Below, piece after piece: positions 43,133 to 52,800 of a stretch of 64,000 nt of DNA; the stretch's first letter is position 1, and each line of letters starts with the position of its first letter. The notes beneath the pieces are model-generated. The model was not told the DNA's origin. It was given only the letters and a program-made list of their open reading frames with translations, and searched no databases. The translations under genes and the position numbers were made by a program. Origin of the DNA: Variimorphobacter saccharofermentans (GTDB taxonomy: Bacteria; Bacillota; Clostridia; Lachnospirales; Lachnospiraceae); NCBI RefSeq assembly GCF_014174405.1, contig NZ_JACEGA010000001.1, positions 3,698,501 through 3,762,500 on the forward strand, given 5' to 3'.

Positions 43133-44140
43133 CTACATGAATTTCTGATAATCAACCCAATTTTCCTTCAAAAGCTTAGGGGTATCCAGTCCGTAAGGGC
43201 AATGATTTTTACAATGGTTGCATAGTATACAGTCATCTATTTTCTTCATTTTCTTTTTCCAGTCCTCATTTAGATAGATGGATACTGGCGCTCGACGGAT
43301 CATTAGCGACATTCTGGCCGAGGTGGGGATATCAATCTGTGCAGGACAGGGCAGACAATACCCGCAACCCCTGCAAAAATCCTTTCCCAGTTCCATTCTG
43401 TCCTTCTCTATAACTGCCTTAAGCTCCTCTGTGAGAATCGGAGGATGATCCACATATGAGATGAATTCATCCAGTTCCTTTTCTTTTTGTACACCCCATA
43501 TGGGTAGTACATTCTCAAATTGATCCAGGTAAGCATAAGCTGCTGCTGAATTTGTAATCAGACCCCCGGATAATGCCTTCATTGCGATAAATCCAATCCC
43601 CTTCTCCTGGCAAAGCTTTACCAGTTGAATCTCTTCATGAGTTGCTAAATAACTAAAGGGAAATTGAATCGTATCATATAATCCTGATTCTGCCGCCTCG
43701 ATAGCAACCGGTAGTCTATGATTGGTAATTCCGATATGTCTGATCAGTCCCTGATCTTTTGCTTCCAGTATTGCCTCATAAAGTCCGGTTCCGTCACCGG
43801 GCTTTGGGCAAAATGCCGGATTATGAAACTGATAGATATCAATATAATCCGTATTTAATTGCTTCAGGGACTCCTTTAGTTGTTCCCAGAATTCTGTGAC
43901 CTTGATAGCCATAGTCTTTGATGCTATATAGATCTCACTCCGTTTATCACTTAATGCATAACCGATCTTCTCTTCACTATCCGTATAGAATCTGGCTGTA
44001 TCAAAAAAGGTAATTCCACTATGGTATGCCTTTTTTAATAGTATGGCTGCCTCCTCCTTGCTTATACGTTGAATCGGCAATGCTCCAAAACCATTCTTAT
44101 TAACCACAATTCCTGTATTACCAAGAACCACCTGATTCAT
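43133..44140 (-). CDS. Aldo/keto reductase with C-terminal 4Fe-4S motifs
   Basis: 335 residues. TIM-barrel AKR: LGNTGIVVNKNGFGALPIQR, FFDTARFYTDSEEKIGYALS (catalytic Asp/Tyr), IYIASKT (Lys) and YQFHNPAF (His). After about residue 265 it has Cys motifs CRGCGYCLPC and CILCNHCKNHC, the ferredoxin-like tail of clostridial AKR-type oxidoreductases. It reduces or oxidises a carbonyl or alcohol substrate with NADPH and possibly iron-sulfur electrons; the substrate is not readable. It is the first gene of a leftward run with the small membrane protein, truA and ylxP. Confidence 0.88.
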   Translation of the reverse strand: MNQVVLGNTGIVVNKNGFGALPIQRISKEEAAILLKKAYHSGITFFDTARFYTDSEEKIGYALSDKRSEIYIASKTMAIKVTEFWEQLKESLKQLNTDYIDIYQFHNPAFCPKPGDGTGLYEAILEAKDQGLIRHIGITNHRLPVAIEAAESGLYDTIQFPFSYLATHEEIQLVKLCQEKGIGFIAMKALSGGLITNSAAAYAYLDQFENVLPIWGVQKEKELDEFISYVDHPPILTEELKAVIEKDRMELGKDFCRGCGYCLPCPAQIDIPTSARMSLMIRRAPVSIYLNEDWKKKMKKIDDCILCNHCKNHCPYGLDTPKLLKENWVDYQKFM

Positions 44141-44355
44141 GCTATATTCCTCCCTTACAATGCTTCGTTATTTCTTAGATGACTGCTCCGTTAATCTGTC
44201 CCAGACACTTCCAATATACTATTGCTACTATTGTAACATGATTCTTATCCGATTGAAATGAGCGAATTTATACTATAAGAAAGTAGACTATACGAACTTT
44301 CGATTGTCATGACTTAAAACTATAGTAATTTATCCTTTCATAGTATATACTGTTT

Positions 44356-44506
44356 TAGGTAATTGCGAAACTAAATAATTTTAACCATTGTGTATACAGT
44401 GGATACTTATTCCGAAGCAAATCATAGCGGAAGGAGCGGGTTTGCGCAGGAATATGTATCTGCTGTATACACAATTAAGATATTTTCAGAGTTTCGCAAT
44501 TGCCTA
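44356..44506. repeat. Imperfect 151-bp palindrome, second type
   Basis: Outer arms TAGGTAATTGCGAAACT (44356-44372) and AGTTTCGCAATTGCCTA (44490-44506); inner arms of 27 bases (44387-44413 with 44449-44475, 24 matching). The middle is GC-richer (GGAAGGAGCGGGTTTGCG). It does not share the core of elements A-C. No frame of note. The 408-base gap 44141-44548 is otherwise AT-rich without a gene. Confidence 0.85.
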
Positions 44507-44528
44507 TATATACCGTCTTGGTTATAAT
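44500..44528 (+). promoter_or_regulatory. Promoter originally serving the exonuclease gene
   Basis: TTGCCT at 44500-44505, 17 bases, TATAAT at 44523-44528. Its -35 lies in the right arm of the palindrome. IS copy 2 begins 20 bases after the -10 and separates the promoter from the exonuclease gene at 46464. Confidence 0.75.
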
Positions 44529-44652
44529 GATAGAGTAAACGCGACAAAGGTAGTGTAAAGTTTGGTATGAAAAACTGATGTAAAGAAATATGATCCTTTG
44601 AACATTGAAAAAGCAAATATTTTAACTAGAAATTTATGCAGTGGCAGACTAC

Positions 44653-44802
44653 GCCAACCTTGATTGCAACAAAAAGTAATGCTCTGAAGGTTTCACCGAC
44701 GGCGAAGTAACTCAGGAACAGGAAGTTCTTACCGTCGTATTCACAGCATTGTAGCATTACTTTTTATTGCATTCAAGGTCAAGCCGGAAGTAAACTTCCG
44801 GT
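44653..44802 (-). ncRNA. Structured region 3' of the transposase gene, copy 2
   Basis: The same sequence as in copy 3 (61073-61222) on the other strand: a CCGGAAGT/ACTTCCGG hairpin, then a stem of about 31 bases around a GACGG/CCGTC inner stem. See copy 3. Confidence 0.6.
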
Positions 44803-44830
44803 GGCTGGGTACCACCTCTGGCTCCTTAAT

Positions 44831-46288
44831 CTAGGAACAGGTATTACCTGACACAGCGGAGGATTTCTGCATTTCCAAGATTTTTTGCTGCCCCAAACGG
44901 ATGAGGATAATCCACTTGGCGGGCATGTTCCCTACTTTCTCGAATTCATCTATCTCATTTAAAGGTTTCCAGTAATTATGGGGATGCGGTCTTAGGAAGT
45001 TGTAATAAGCAACCCACAGGGAAACTCCGTACAAGGCACCCTCATCACTGTTATAACCATTGGTGATGCGGTAGGACATCTTGAAGGTACGATTTAAACG
45101 TTCCACAACCTGTTTGACCCAACGGAATTCGGTTGAAACAGCATCATCATTTGTAAGTCCGATTACCTGTGTTACGTCAAAGTCCCATCCTTTCTGAGCT
45201 TTTATATACTGGGCTGCCAGAGGATAGGCACTATAACCGTCAGCAATGAATTTCAGAAGCTTTGAGGGAAACACTTTGAACTTCTCGAAGGCCATGCGCA
45301 TGGCAAGAATACAGGGACCGACACTCCGGTTATCGGAGACCTGATAGCCAAGGATGCTCTTTTTACATGCATCCATGATAATCCAGACATAATGCTTTTT
45401 ACCGAGCTTTTTGATGTAGGTTTCATCGGCAGAGAGGATGTTGGATGGTTTATAATCGTAGGTGTCTACGAAAGGCTTAATGACACAAGCCGCGGTCATA
45501 GCATAACTGGCAACAGTAGTGTGGGAAATGTCGATACCGTGAACCTCTTTCAATGCATGAGAAGTCTGTCTGGTGGAGAGCTTTAGGTTTACATGATAGG
45601 TTAGAACCAATCCCAGTATATGAGGAGAAAACTTCTTGAAACTGAAGCCCGTGGCATTTGACGGAAGGGAGTGTAAGTCCATGCGAAAGAAATCCATCGT
45701 GAACTCACGATAGATATAGTGGAGCTTATATTTGTGTTTTTCTTCCGGTTTCAGATCTGGTGGAAGCTTACGTTTATTGGCTAGGTAATAGCTACATTTA
45801 CGATTGGTACACTTGTGGATACGGAAGAACTTACGCTCCTTCTTGGGAACCAAGATGTTACCACAGTAAGGGCAGCGAAGCTCGATGGTATGCTTATAAA
45901 TGTTATCGGAGTTAAAGAGTTCCTCACAGACCTTGCACATGAATTGACCTTTGGCGCCATTGTTTTTGTATAAGTAATCGTGAGGAGCACCGCAGCGGGG
46001 ACAGACCAAATCCTTTGGGATATCAGATTCGGAACGGCGTTTGATTGGTTTAATCAGGTAACCATAGCGGTGTTTGATATAAGCTATGTAAAGCTGATAA
46101 TCGAAGGTTGCAGGAGTGTACACAGTAGGAAGTTTATCAACCTTGAATTTTTGGTACTCAGGGGAATGGGAATCATCGAAAGCCCACTGCTTGAGAGGAA
46201 TATATTTGCAGATAAAGAGAAGTAAATAGCAGATTTGTTTGTACTGCTCTTGAATAATGTTAATTAAATAGAGTATAATTGAGTCCAT
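44831..46288 (-). CDS. DDE transposase of IS copy 2
   Basis: 485 residues starting at ATG. Zinc-ribbon motifs CPRCGAPHDYLY ... CKVC and CPYCGNILVPKK ... CTNRKCSYY. The DDE domain has LSADETYIKKLG, FIADGYSAYPLA and FRWVKQVVERLNRTFKMSYR. Identical in sequence to the transposase at 59587-61044 and clearly homologous to the one at 28056. Frame intact. Confidence 0.95.
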   Translation of the reverse strand: MDSIILYLINIIQEQYKQICYLLLFICKYIPLKQWAFDDSHSPEYQKFKVDKLPTVYTPATFDYQLYIAYIKHRYGYLIKPIKRRSESDIPKDLVCPRCGAPHDYLYKNNGAKGQFMCKVCEELFNSDNIYKHTIELRCPYCGNILVPKKERKFFRIHKCTNRKCSYYLANKRKLPPDLKPEEKHKYKLHYIYREFTMDFFRMDLHSLPSNATGFSFKKFSPHILGLVLTYHVNLKLSTRQTSHALKEVHGIDISHTTVASYAMTAACVIKPFVDTYDYKPSNILSADETYIKKLGKKHYVWIIMDACKKSILGYQVSDNRSVGPCILAMRMAFEKFKVFPSKLLKFIADGYSAYPLAAQYIKAQKGWDFDVTQVIGLTNDDAVSTEFRWVKQVVERLNRTFKMSYRITNGYNSDEGALYGVSLWVAYYNFLRPHPHNYWKPLNEIDEFEKVGNMPAKWIILIRLGQQKILEMQKSSAVSGNTCS

Positions 46289-46463
46289 AACAATGACCTT
46301 TCTTCAGTATTTTGTTGTGTGGTAACTTCAATTATAACTGAAAATAGGGGGTCATTGTTTTTTTATTTTAAAAAGCTCTGTAACCCTTGAAAAATAAAGG
46401 GTTCTTATAAAAAATCAGTGTAAAATACTTTACACTAACGCGACAAAGGAGGAGGTGCATCGT

Positions 46464-47225
46464 ATGGTAATAATCGTATTTGATTTAGAATTTAATCAAA
46501 GCCTGATTGGGTACCGCAAATCTGACCGGCTTAGCTGTCCCTTTGAAATCATACAAATAGGAGCGGTAAAACTGGATCAGGATTTGAATACCCTTGCTTC
46601 CTTCAGTCGCTATGTAAAGCCAACGATACATCCCATAGTAAATCCCCGTGTTATGGAAATTACAGGGATTACGGATGAAATGCTCGCATCTGAGAAGCCC
46701 TTTTCTCAGGTATATTCTGAATTTCTTGACTTTATATCCGATACAGATACCGTTTTTTGCACTTGGGGTAAAGCAGATATGAAGGAGCTATTTCGTAATA
46801 TACGCTATTATGAATTGGAGGAACAGAAGGTTCCTAAGCGATATATCAATCTGCAGACCTACGCTTCAGTGCATTTTAAATTGTCAAAAAAACAGCTCCT
46901 TCGGCTGCAATATACCGTAGAAGCTCTTGAGATACCTTTACTATTTCCATTCCATAACGCTCTTCATGACGCATATTATACTGCTGAAATACTAAAGAAA
47001 ATATACCTCCCTGAATTTCAGCCTAAGGTATATAATCCCGATGCTCAGAAAAAATCAGATTCCCTAAGACACCCAAAGAAAATTATTGACTTTGATGCTC
47101 TTTTTGCCCAGTTTGAGAAAATGTATCAGCGCACTTTGTCAGAGGAAGAGAAAGAGCTGGTGCGATTGGCATATCAGATGGGTAAAACACATCAGTTTAT
47201 TAAGGAGTCAAAAGTAAATGAGTAG
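46464..47225 (+). CDS. 3'-5' exonuclease (DEDDh, RNase T/DnaQ fold)
   Basis: 253 residues from the ATG at 46464, with GGAGGAGGTG upstream; a GTG at 46455 lies within that site. VIIVFDLEFNQS is Exo I (D, E), VFCTWGKADMKELF Exo II, and FHNALHDAYYTAEIL Exo III (H and D of DEDDh). It resembles the KapD/ERI-1-like sporulation-associated group more than the DNA polymerase proofreader. It trims single-stranded RNA or DNA ends. The ribosome site survives because IS copy 2 duplicated GCGACAAA beside it, but the promoter is now 1.9 kb away. Confidence 0.88.
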   Translation: MVIIVFDLEFNQSLIGYRKSDRLSCPFEIIQIGAVKLDQDLNTLASFSRYVKPTIHPIVNPRVMEITGITDEMLASEKPFSQVYSEFLDFISDTDTVFCTWGKADMKELFRNIRYYELEEQKVPKRYINLQTYASVHFKLSKKQLLRLQYTVEALEIPLLFPFHNALHDAYYTAEILKKIYLPEFQPKVYNPDAQKKSDSLRHPKKIIDFDALFAQFEKMYQRTLSEEEKELVRLAYQMGKTHQFIKESKVNE

Positions 47226-47310
47226 ATGGCCATTCTTTTGTTCTAATATATACAGTAGCTGACTCTTCTTTATTCTTTATAAATAGCTATCCCTATATTC
47301 TTGCGGTTCA

Positions 47311-47913
47311 TTATAAATCCGACGGCAAAGAATGTAGGCACATATATAGAATATCATCGTTTGATTCAAGTGCATTCATTGTAACCTCATGGGGATCAGG
47401 ATAAATAATATCATAATCAAGCTCACCGTATTCCGGCCGCACAGGAAAGGCCAAGTACTCCTCATCCAGTGAGAACTTAGCTTGTATTCCTTCCTTATTC
47501 CCCCTGGCATCTAATCGAATCCATTGATTCCTTTCCTCTATATACACTGCATTCAATGCATGTATCACATACCCTGTATCCGGAGTATCTCCAAGCGTCA
47601 GTTTTTGATAGCAAATTCCAGTTGGTATTCCCTGGCTTCGCAGTAATGCCGCCAGAAGGTTGGACTTCGCATAACAGATCCCATGTCCTTCCCTCAGTAC
47701 ATCGGATGCGGTTATTGACACCTGCCTATTCTGTATGTCCCAGGAATGTGCTATCTCATCCCTGACATAGTTATATAGCTTTTCAATCATTTCTATCTGG
47801 TTCTTACAATCCTGTGCTAAATCATCTGCTTTTTCTTTTACCTGCTGATTATCATAGTTTATGTACTTCGTATTCTTAATATAATCATTCATATTATCGG
47901 ATGCTAATTTCAT
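47311..47913 (-). CDS. Transglutaminase-like cysteine protease family protein
   Basis: 200 residues from the ATG at 47913 (GGGAGG site). LREGHGICYAKSNLLAALLR holds the catalytic Cys, GYVIHALNAVYIEERNQWIR the His, and RLDARGNKEGI the Asp, the transglutaminase-like triad. No signal peptide, so it acts in the cytoplasm. Members of this group are usually putative proteases or amidases with unknown substrates. Convergent with the exonuclease gene. Confidence 0.82.
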   Translation of the reverse strand: MKLASDNMNDYIKNTKYINYDNQQVKEKADDLAQDCKNQIEMIEKLYNYVRDEIAHSWDIQNRQVSITASDVLREGHGICYAKSNLLAALLRSQGIPTGICYQKLTLGDTPDTGYVIHALNAVYIEERNQWIRLDARGNKEGIQAKFSLDEEYLAFPVRPEYGELDYDIIYPDPHEVTMNALESNDDILYMCLHSLPSDL

Positions 47914-48217
47914 AACCATTCCTCCCTCTTAATTTTTAATAATTATACATTCACTTTTATATTTATGCAACTGTTTTATTTCTATATTTTCATCAAATTA
48001 CTTTTCTTCGTATTAATACAGCTAACCTTAATCATGAAAAGACTGTGATGCAATCTATATTATTTCACTCTTACACTATACTGAATAACCTTTCTTAATA
48101 ATCATATAATATTATAATCACAAAAATAAAGGATGATCATATATTCTCTGAATACCGTCTTATCCGTAAAATCGTTTCAATTTCCGGATACTACTCACGA
48201 AAAGGAAGTGATGATTC
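47914..48217. other. AT-rich intergenic region
   Basis: 304 bases between divergent genes. Very AT-rich with no gene and no structure I can support beyond the ribosome site AAAAGGAAGTGA before the phosphoesterase. Confidence 0.5.
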
Positions 48218-49153
48218 ATGCATACAGATCAACGACTGACACAGGCATACAAAAAGGCTAAGACAGAATACTTCGACAAAAACTCAAAATATATTTTTTT
48301 CAGTGACGTCCATCGAGGTGATGATAGTGTATCCGACGAATTTACTCGAAATCAAAATGTTTATTTGCATGCACTGAATTACTATTATAAAGAAGGCTAT
48401 ACCTATGTGGAGGTGGGTGATGGCGATGAACTATGGGAATATCCCAAATTCAAACATATTCGACTGGCACATACGGACATTTTTATTGTTATAAAGAAAT
48501 TCTTTGATGATAATCGTTTTATTATGCTATATGGGAACCATAACATATTTTTAAAATCCCCTCAATACGTGGAAGAGAATTATTACCAATTCTATGATGA
48601 ATATCATCAGGAGCGCGTGGATCTGTTCCGAGGATTACAGCCACAGGAGGCTCTGGTTCTAAAGCATAAGGATACTGACCAGGAAATATTTGTTGTACAT
48701 GGACACCAAGGTGATTTTATGAATGACCAGATATGGCCCTTATCTCTGTTTTTGATGCGATATTTCTGGCGTTATATGCATGTAGTCGGATTCGAAAATC
48801 CATCCAGTCCGGCACGTAATTTATACAAGAGGCACAAGGTGGAAAAAGCATATAATAAGTGGATAGAGAAACACAAGATGATGTTAATCTGCGGTCATAC
48901 GCACAGACCGAAATTTCCAAAACCCCATGAGCTTCCATATTTTAATACTGGCTGTTGTATTCATACTAGAGGCGTGTCTGGAATAGAAATTCTGAACGGT
49001 AATATTCTTATGGTGGATTGGCGAATCACCGCAGATGAGGATGGTGTAATACGAATTAATCGACAGGTCGTACGTGGACCAGAAGCCATAGAACAGTATG
49101 ACTGTAAAAACAATCCATATTCAACACATTGCACAAGTATGGATGATGATTAA
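48218..49153 (+). CDS. Metallophosphoesterase (calcineurin-like)
   Basis: 311 residues. Metal motifs in order: IFFSDVHRGDD, VEVGDGDELWEY, MLYGNHNIF, FVVHGHQGDFM and MLICGHTHRPKFP (the DxH, GDxxE, GNHD/N, H, GHTH series). The layout resembles UDP-diacylglucosamine hydrolase-type enzymes of Firmicutes that act on phosphodiesters or envelope precursors, though the true substrate is unknown. No signal or membrane segment. Single gene. Confidence 0.88.
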   Translation: MHTDQRLTQAYKKAKTEYFDKNSKYIFFSDVHRGDDSVSDEFTRNQNVYLHALNYYYKEGYTYVEVGDGDELWEYPKFKHIRLAHTDIFIVIKKFFDDNRFIMLYGNHNIFLKSPQYVEENYYQFYDEYHQERVDLFRGLQPQEALVLKHKDTDQEIFVVHGHQGDFMNDQIWPLSLFLMRYFWRYMHVVGFENPSSPARNLYKRHKVEKAYNKWIEKHKMMLICGHTHRPKFPKPHELPYFNTGCCIHTRGVSGIEILNGNILMVDWRITADEDGVIRINRQVVRGPEAIEQYDCKNNPYSTHCTSMDDD

Positions 49154-49159
49154 TTTCGT

Positions 49160-49265
49160 TCTGCACAGGGCAATCTATACTTAGAGGTGAAAGGTAGAAA
49201 TCACATTATACTGGTATGAATCTCATGTGGGCTTTTCACTTCGCGCTTGAGCTACCTACGGCAGA
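49160..49265 (+). promoter_or_regulatory. Structured leader before the CBS gene (candidate)
   Basis: Nested pairings: TCTGC (49160) with GCAGA (49265), AGGTAG (49192) with CTACCT (49257), CACAT (49202) with ATGTG (49229). The structure ends at the ribosome site GGAGG. I see no known riboswitch. Confidence 0.35.
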
Positions 49266-49277
49266 TTGGAGGTTAAT

Positions 49278-49706
49278 ATGAAGGTTAAAGACATTATGTC
49301 AAAAGACATCGCATGTATACAATCCTGCGATTCCGTCGAAAGAGCTGCACAACTTATGAAGCAATATAACTGTGGTTCTATCCCCGTTTGTACGGATGAT
49401 AAAATAATCGGTATTGTAACCGACAGGGATATTGCCATTAGATCAGTTGCTCCCGGACATGATATTTCGAAGGAAACCGTCGGTGATATTATGACAACAA
49501 GTGTTGTTTTTGCTAATCCCGATACGGATGTGCACGATGCTGCCAGATTAATGAGTGACCGTCAAATTCGTAGGCTCCCCGTTGTTGAGAATAACAGTCT
49601 TGTAGGTATCGTTGCCCTTGGAGACATTTCACTTGAGCCCTCTTGTCAGGATAGCGCCGAGGATGCTCTAAAGAATATTTCAAAGGAAGGTACGAATTTA
49701 CGATAA
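49278..49706 (+). CDS. CBS-domain-pair protein
   Basis: 142 residues from the ATG at 49278 (GGAGG site; the upstream ATG at 49266 overlaps it). Two CBS motifs: MSKDIACIQSCDSVERAAQL, CGSIPVCTDDKIIGIVTDRD and MTTSVVFANPDTDVHDAARL, IRRLPVVENNSLVGIVALGD. Such pairs bind adenosine nucleotides and act as energy or stress sensors, often regulating unknown partners. Short acidic tail. Ends at a strong terminator. Confidence 0.9.
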   Translation: MKVKDIMSKDIACIQSCDSVERAAQLMKQYNCGSIPVCTDDKIIGIVTDRDIAIRSVAPGHDISKETVGDIMTTSVVFANPDTDVHDAARLMSDRQIRRLPVVENNSLVGIVALGDISLEPSCQDSAEDALKNISKEGTNLR

Positions 49707-49711
49707 CCTCC

Positions 49712-49761
49712 AAAAAGAATAGTGAGCTTAGGTCTGTTAACACCTGCTCACTATCTTTTTG
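49712..49761 (+). terminator. Intrinsic terminator of the CBS gene
   Basis: ATAGTGAGC pairs with GCTCACTAT around a loop, followed by CTTTTTG; an A-run lies on the other side. Confidence 0.85.
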
Positions 49762-49814
49762 TTGTCATTTTATCAAAATATTAGCCTAATCGCATATTTA
49801 TTCATGGAGGGTAA

Positions 49815-52800
49815 TTATTTAATAAATTGGAACCATTTAAAATCAAAATTACTTCCTGGCATGAACATAAACGACACTCTTTGATTTCCCGTTACGGAAT
49901 TTAATATATATTCCTTTTCCACATATTCCTCTGAGTGAGGAAACTCCGCTATTTGATTGACATCTCCGTCATCTCCGTAGAAGCGAATGTGTATGGTATT
50001 GCTTTTTATGTTTGATTTTCCACAGATGATCAGCTTCGAAAACCCTTCCGTGCCAAAATCCATATTCATAAATTCAATATTAACATTGTTCCCTATTTGT
50101 TCAATTGCATTTTCCATTATAATAAAGTGATCCCCATATATACCATCATTCTCCTTTGCTAATAGCTTAGCGTAAGCCTTATCCTGCTTGGTAAACCAAA
50201 ATCCCTGGACCGTAAGCTTCTGGTCGAATGCAAGGGATATGGTAGTGACTCCCTTTACCCTTCTGGTTAGTCGAAACGTGTTGGACTGATACGTATTATA
50301 AATGCTTTTTGCTTGATAGCTTCCTCGTAGTAGTAATTCGGAATCCGTTTCTCCCGGTATCCCCTCCCATATTTCCACTGGGATTGGATCATTTTCAAAA
50401 GAAAATATCGGTATTGTGATTTCATCGGATCCAAAATCTCCGAAATCCAGATTACTAATTGCGAAATAGGTTTCCCCATCCCCCGTTACTACTCCTCCGA
50501 ATAATCCGGCTCCGAGATCGGTATTCGTGGCATTATATAATCCCGCATGAACGAGTTCATATGGATTGCTCCTTGTTATTCCGAGACCAGTAACCTCAAA
50601 TTCCAGTTCTGAGATCACCTCCGGGCTCTTTTTTCCATTCTTAGCGCTGCAACGAACACGAAAGCTTCCGTCACCAAGAGCTGTTACCTTAGCTTCCCTG
50701 CTTGCCGCCTCTATCTTGGCAATATTTGTTTCAATGCCTCCAGGTGTGAATACCTGCCATATCAAGTCCTGATACGTCGCATTCTCAGGATAGATTTTAG
50801 CGGTAATTAATACCGTATTATATTCTTTCCCCAAGTAACGATTACCCTGTCTCGATAATTCGATTTTACGAATTGGTATTTCATCTACATACTCCGATTT
50901 CACATTCTCAGCGAGAGCAGTAACTCCGGGTATCCTGTCACAGGGTAGAGCCTTTAGTATCATTGTTTCCGTCGGTAATCCCATAGATGAGACTGTAATA
51001 TGGATATCGCCCGGCTCCAGCTTAGCTGCAATAATCGCCAGCAGCTTACCCTGAAACAACTTTCTACTGGTACCCTTATATTGATCGTAGTCCGTACTGT
51101 CCCCATTATCCAGGCCAACCAGACGACCGGCACCACTTACTTCAACCTCAACACGATTATTTGCATTCCATACCATATTCCCATTCTTATCCTCCATGGA
51201 CAGCTCCACAAAGATTAAATCCAGACCATTGGCATATAAGGTTGTCTTATCCGGCTTTATAATAATCTTTGCGGCGTCCTGGAAGGAGGTCCTTGTGTCC
51301 ACCGCAATGACATTGTCATTCTCATCATAGGCAACTGCCTTGATGGTCCCTGGATGGTATTCTAATTGCCATGTTCCACTGAGCTGTTTTCCCTTCTTAT
51401 GATCTATCTCAAACACACCCATGGACTTCTCATTAAAAAACAATTCCGTCTTCGGTGCATTGGAATAGATACGGATATCAATTAACTGACCTTCATTAAA
51501 ATCCCAGTAAGGAAGAATATGAACCATGGGCTTTACTTTATAATCCGTCCATTCCGCCTGATATAAGTAATAGGTATCCTTTGGAAAACCTGCTGTATCG
51601 ATTTGTCCAAAATACGAGTTTTTTGTAGTATAGGGAGTCGGTTCTCCAATATAGTCAAATCCGCTCCAGATAAACTGGCCCAGACAGAATTTAGTATCCC
51701 TGTCATCAATAATTGCATGCTGAGTACTCTTGGCTCCCCATCGGGTGGTACAGTTTCCAAGTGAGGAACACTGCTCATCATCATGGGTTATCGTCGAGAC
51801 ATCAGCCGGGAAGTGATACACTCCTCTGCTCTGTATGGTGGCGGAAGTCTCACTACCATATATCACCCAATCCGGATGGTTACTGTGATGTTTCTCATAT
51901 AGGTATTCTGCGTAATTATATCCAACACAGTCTATTTCATCAGCACATTTTTGAGCACCCTCCCAGGCCATATAATTGGAACCAATGGTAACTAGTGCAT
52001 TGTGTCTGGGATCATGAAGATAAACCAGCTCTTTAAGCTTCTTTGTAATCTCCACCCCTCGCTCACTGGCATGGGTATCATAGATCTCATTCCCAATACT
52101 CCACATAATGACACTTGGATGATTACGGTCTCTTCTGATCCAGCTGGCAACATCCCTTTCATGCCAGTCCGGGAAGAACCGTGAATAATCATATTCTGTT
52201 TTTGACAATTCCCATATGTCAAATGCCTCTGAGACAATTAACATTCCCATTCGATCCGCCAGCTCCATTAGTTCCGTAGCCGGCATATTATGGGAGGTAC
52301 GTATGGCATTCACACCCATATCCTTTAATATAGTAAGCTGTCTTTCCAGAGCTACCTTATTTACAGCAGCTCCCAGAGAGCCCAGATCATGATGATGGTT
52401 GGCACCATGTAGCTTCATGTTACTATCATTTATGAAAAATCCCTTTTCTGAATCAAAGCGTAATATCCGGAAACCAAAGCTTTGGGTCACCTCATCTACT
52501 ATAGCACCATCCAGTAGTAGCTCTGATCTTAAGGTGTATAAATAGGGTTTCTCCAGGCTCCATAGGATAGGATCTGTAACCTCCACAACCTGCTTGTCTA
52601 AGGTGATGACATTTCCGATATCCAAAGTATTGGCGCTTTTTGCAACCACCCTATCGTCTTCCCCCAGAATGGTATGTTGTATCACCGCATTCATACTCTT
52701 TGCAGCTTTTGTTATCGTTTCCGCATCTAGCTCAACCTTCCAACTGCTATCTTCTTTCCGGGTTGTAATATAGATCCCATCGGTAACGAAATGTGTCTCA

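Larger units (their letters stand above)
44549..46439 (-). mobile_element. Insertion sequence, copy 2
   Basis: 1891 bp in reverse orientation. Ends GGTAGTGTAAAG (left) and CTTTACACTAAC (right). Target duplication GCGACAAA at 44541-44548 and 46440-46447. The transposase is identical to copy 3, and the nucleotide sequence appears identical throughout, so one copied the other recently. The left-end hairpin and the structured 3' region are as in the other copies. Confidence 0.95.

Noticed and set aside
46380..46440. Outward promoter at the left end of IS copy 2
   Set aside because: TTGAAA occurs at 46388 but no -10 at correct spacing could be supported.
49160..49200. Resemblance of GCACAGGGCAA to the start of a c-di-GMP-I riboswitch
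   Set aside because: The downstream conserved GEMM segments (GACGCAAAGCC, GGTAGC-type receptor) are absent.
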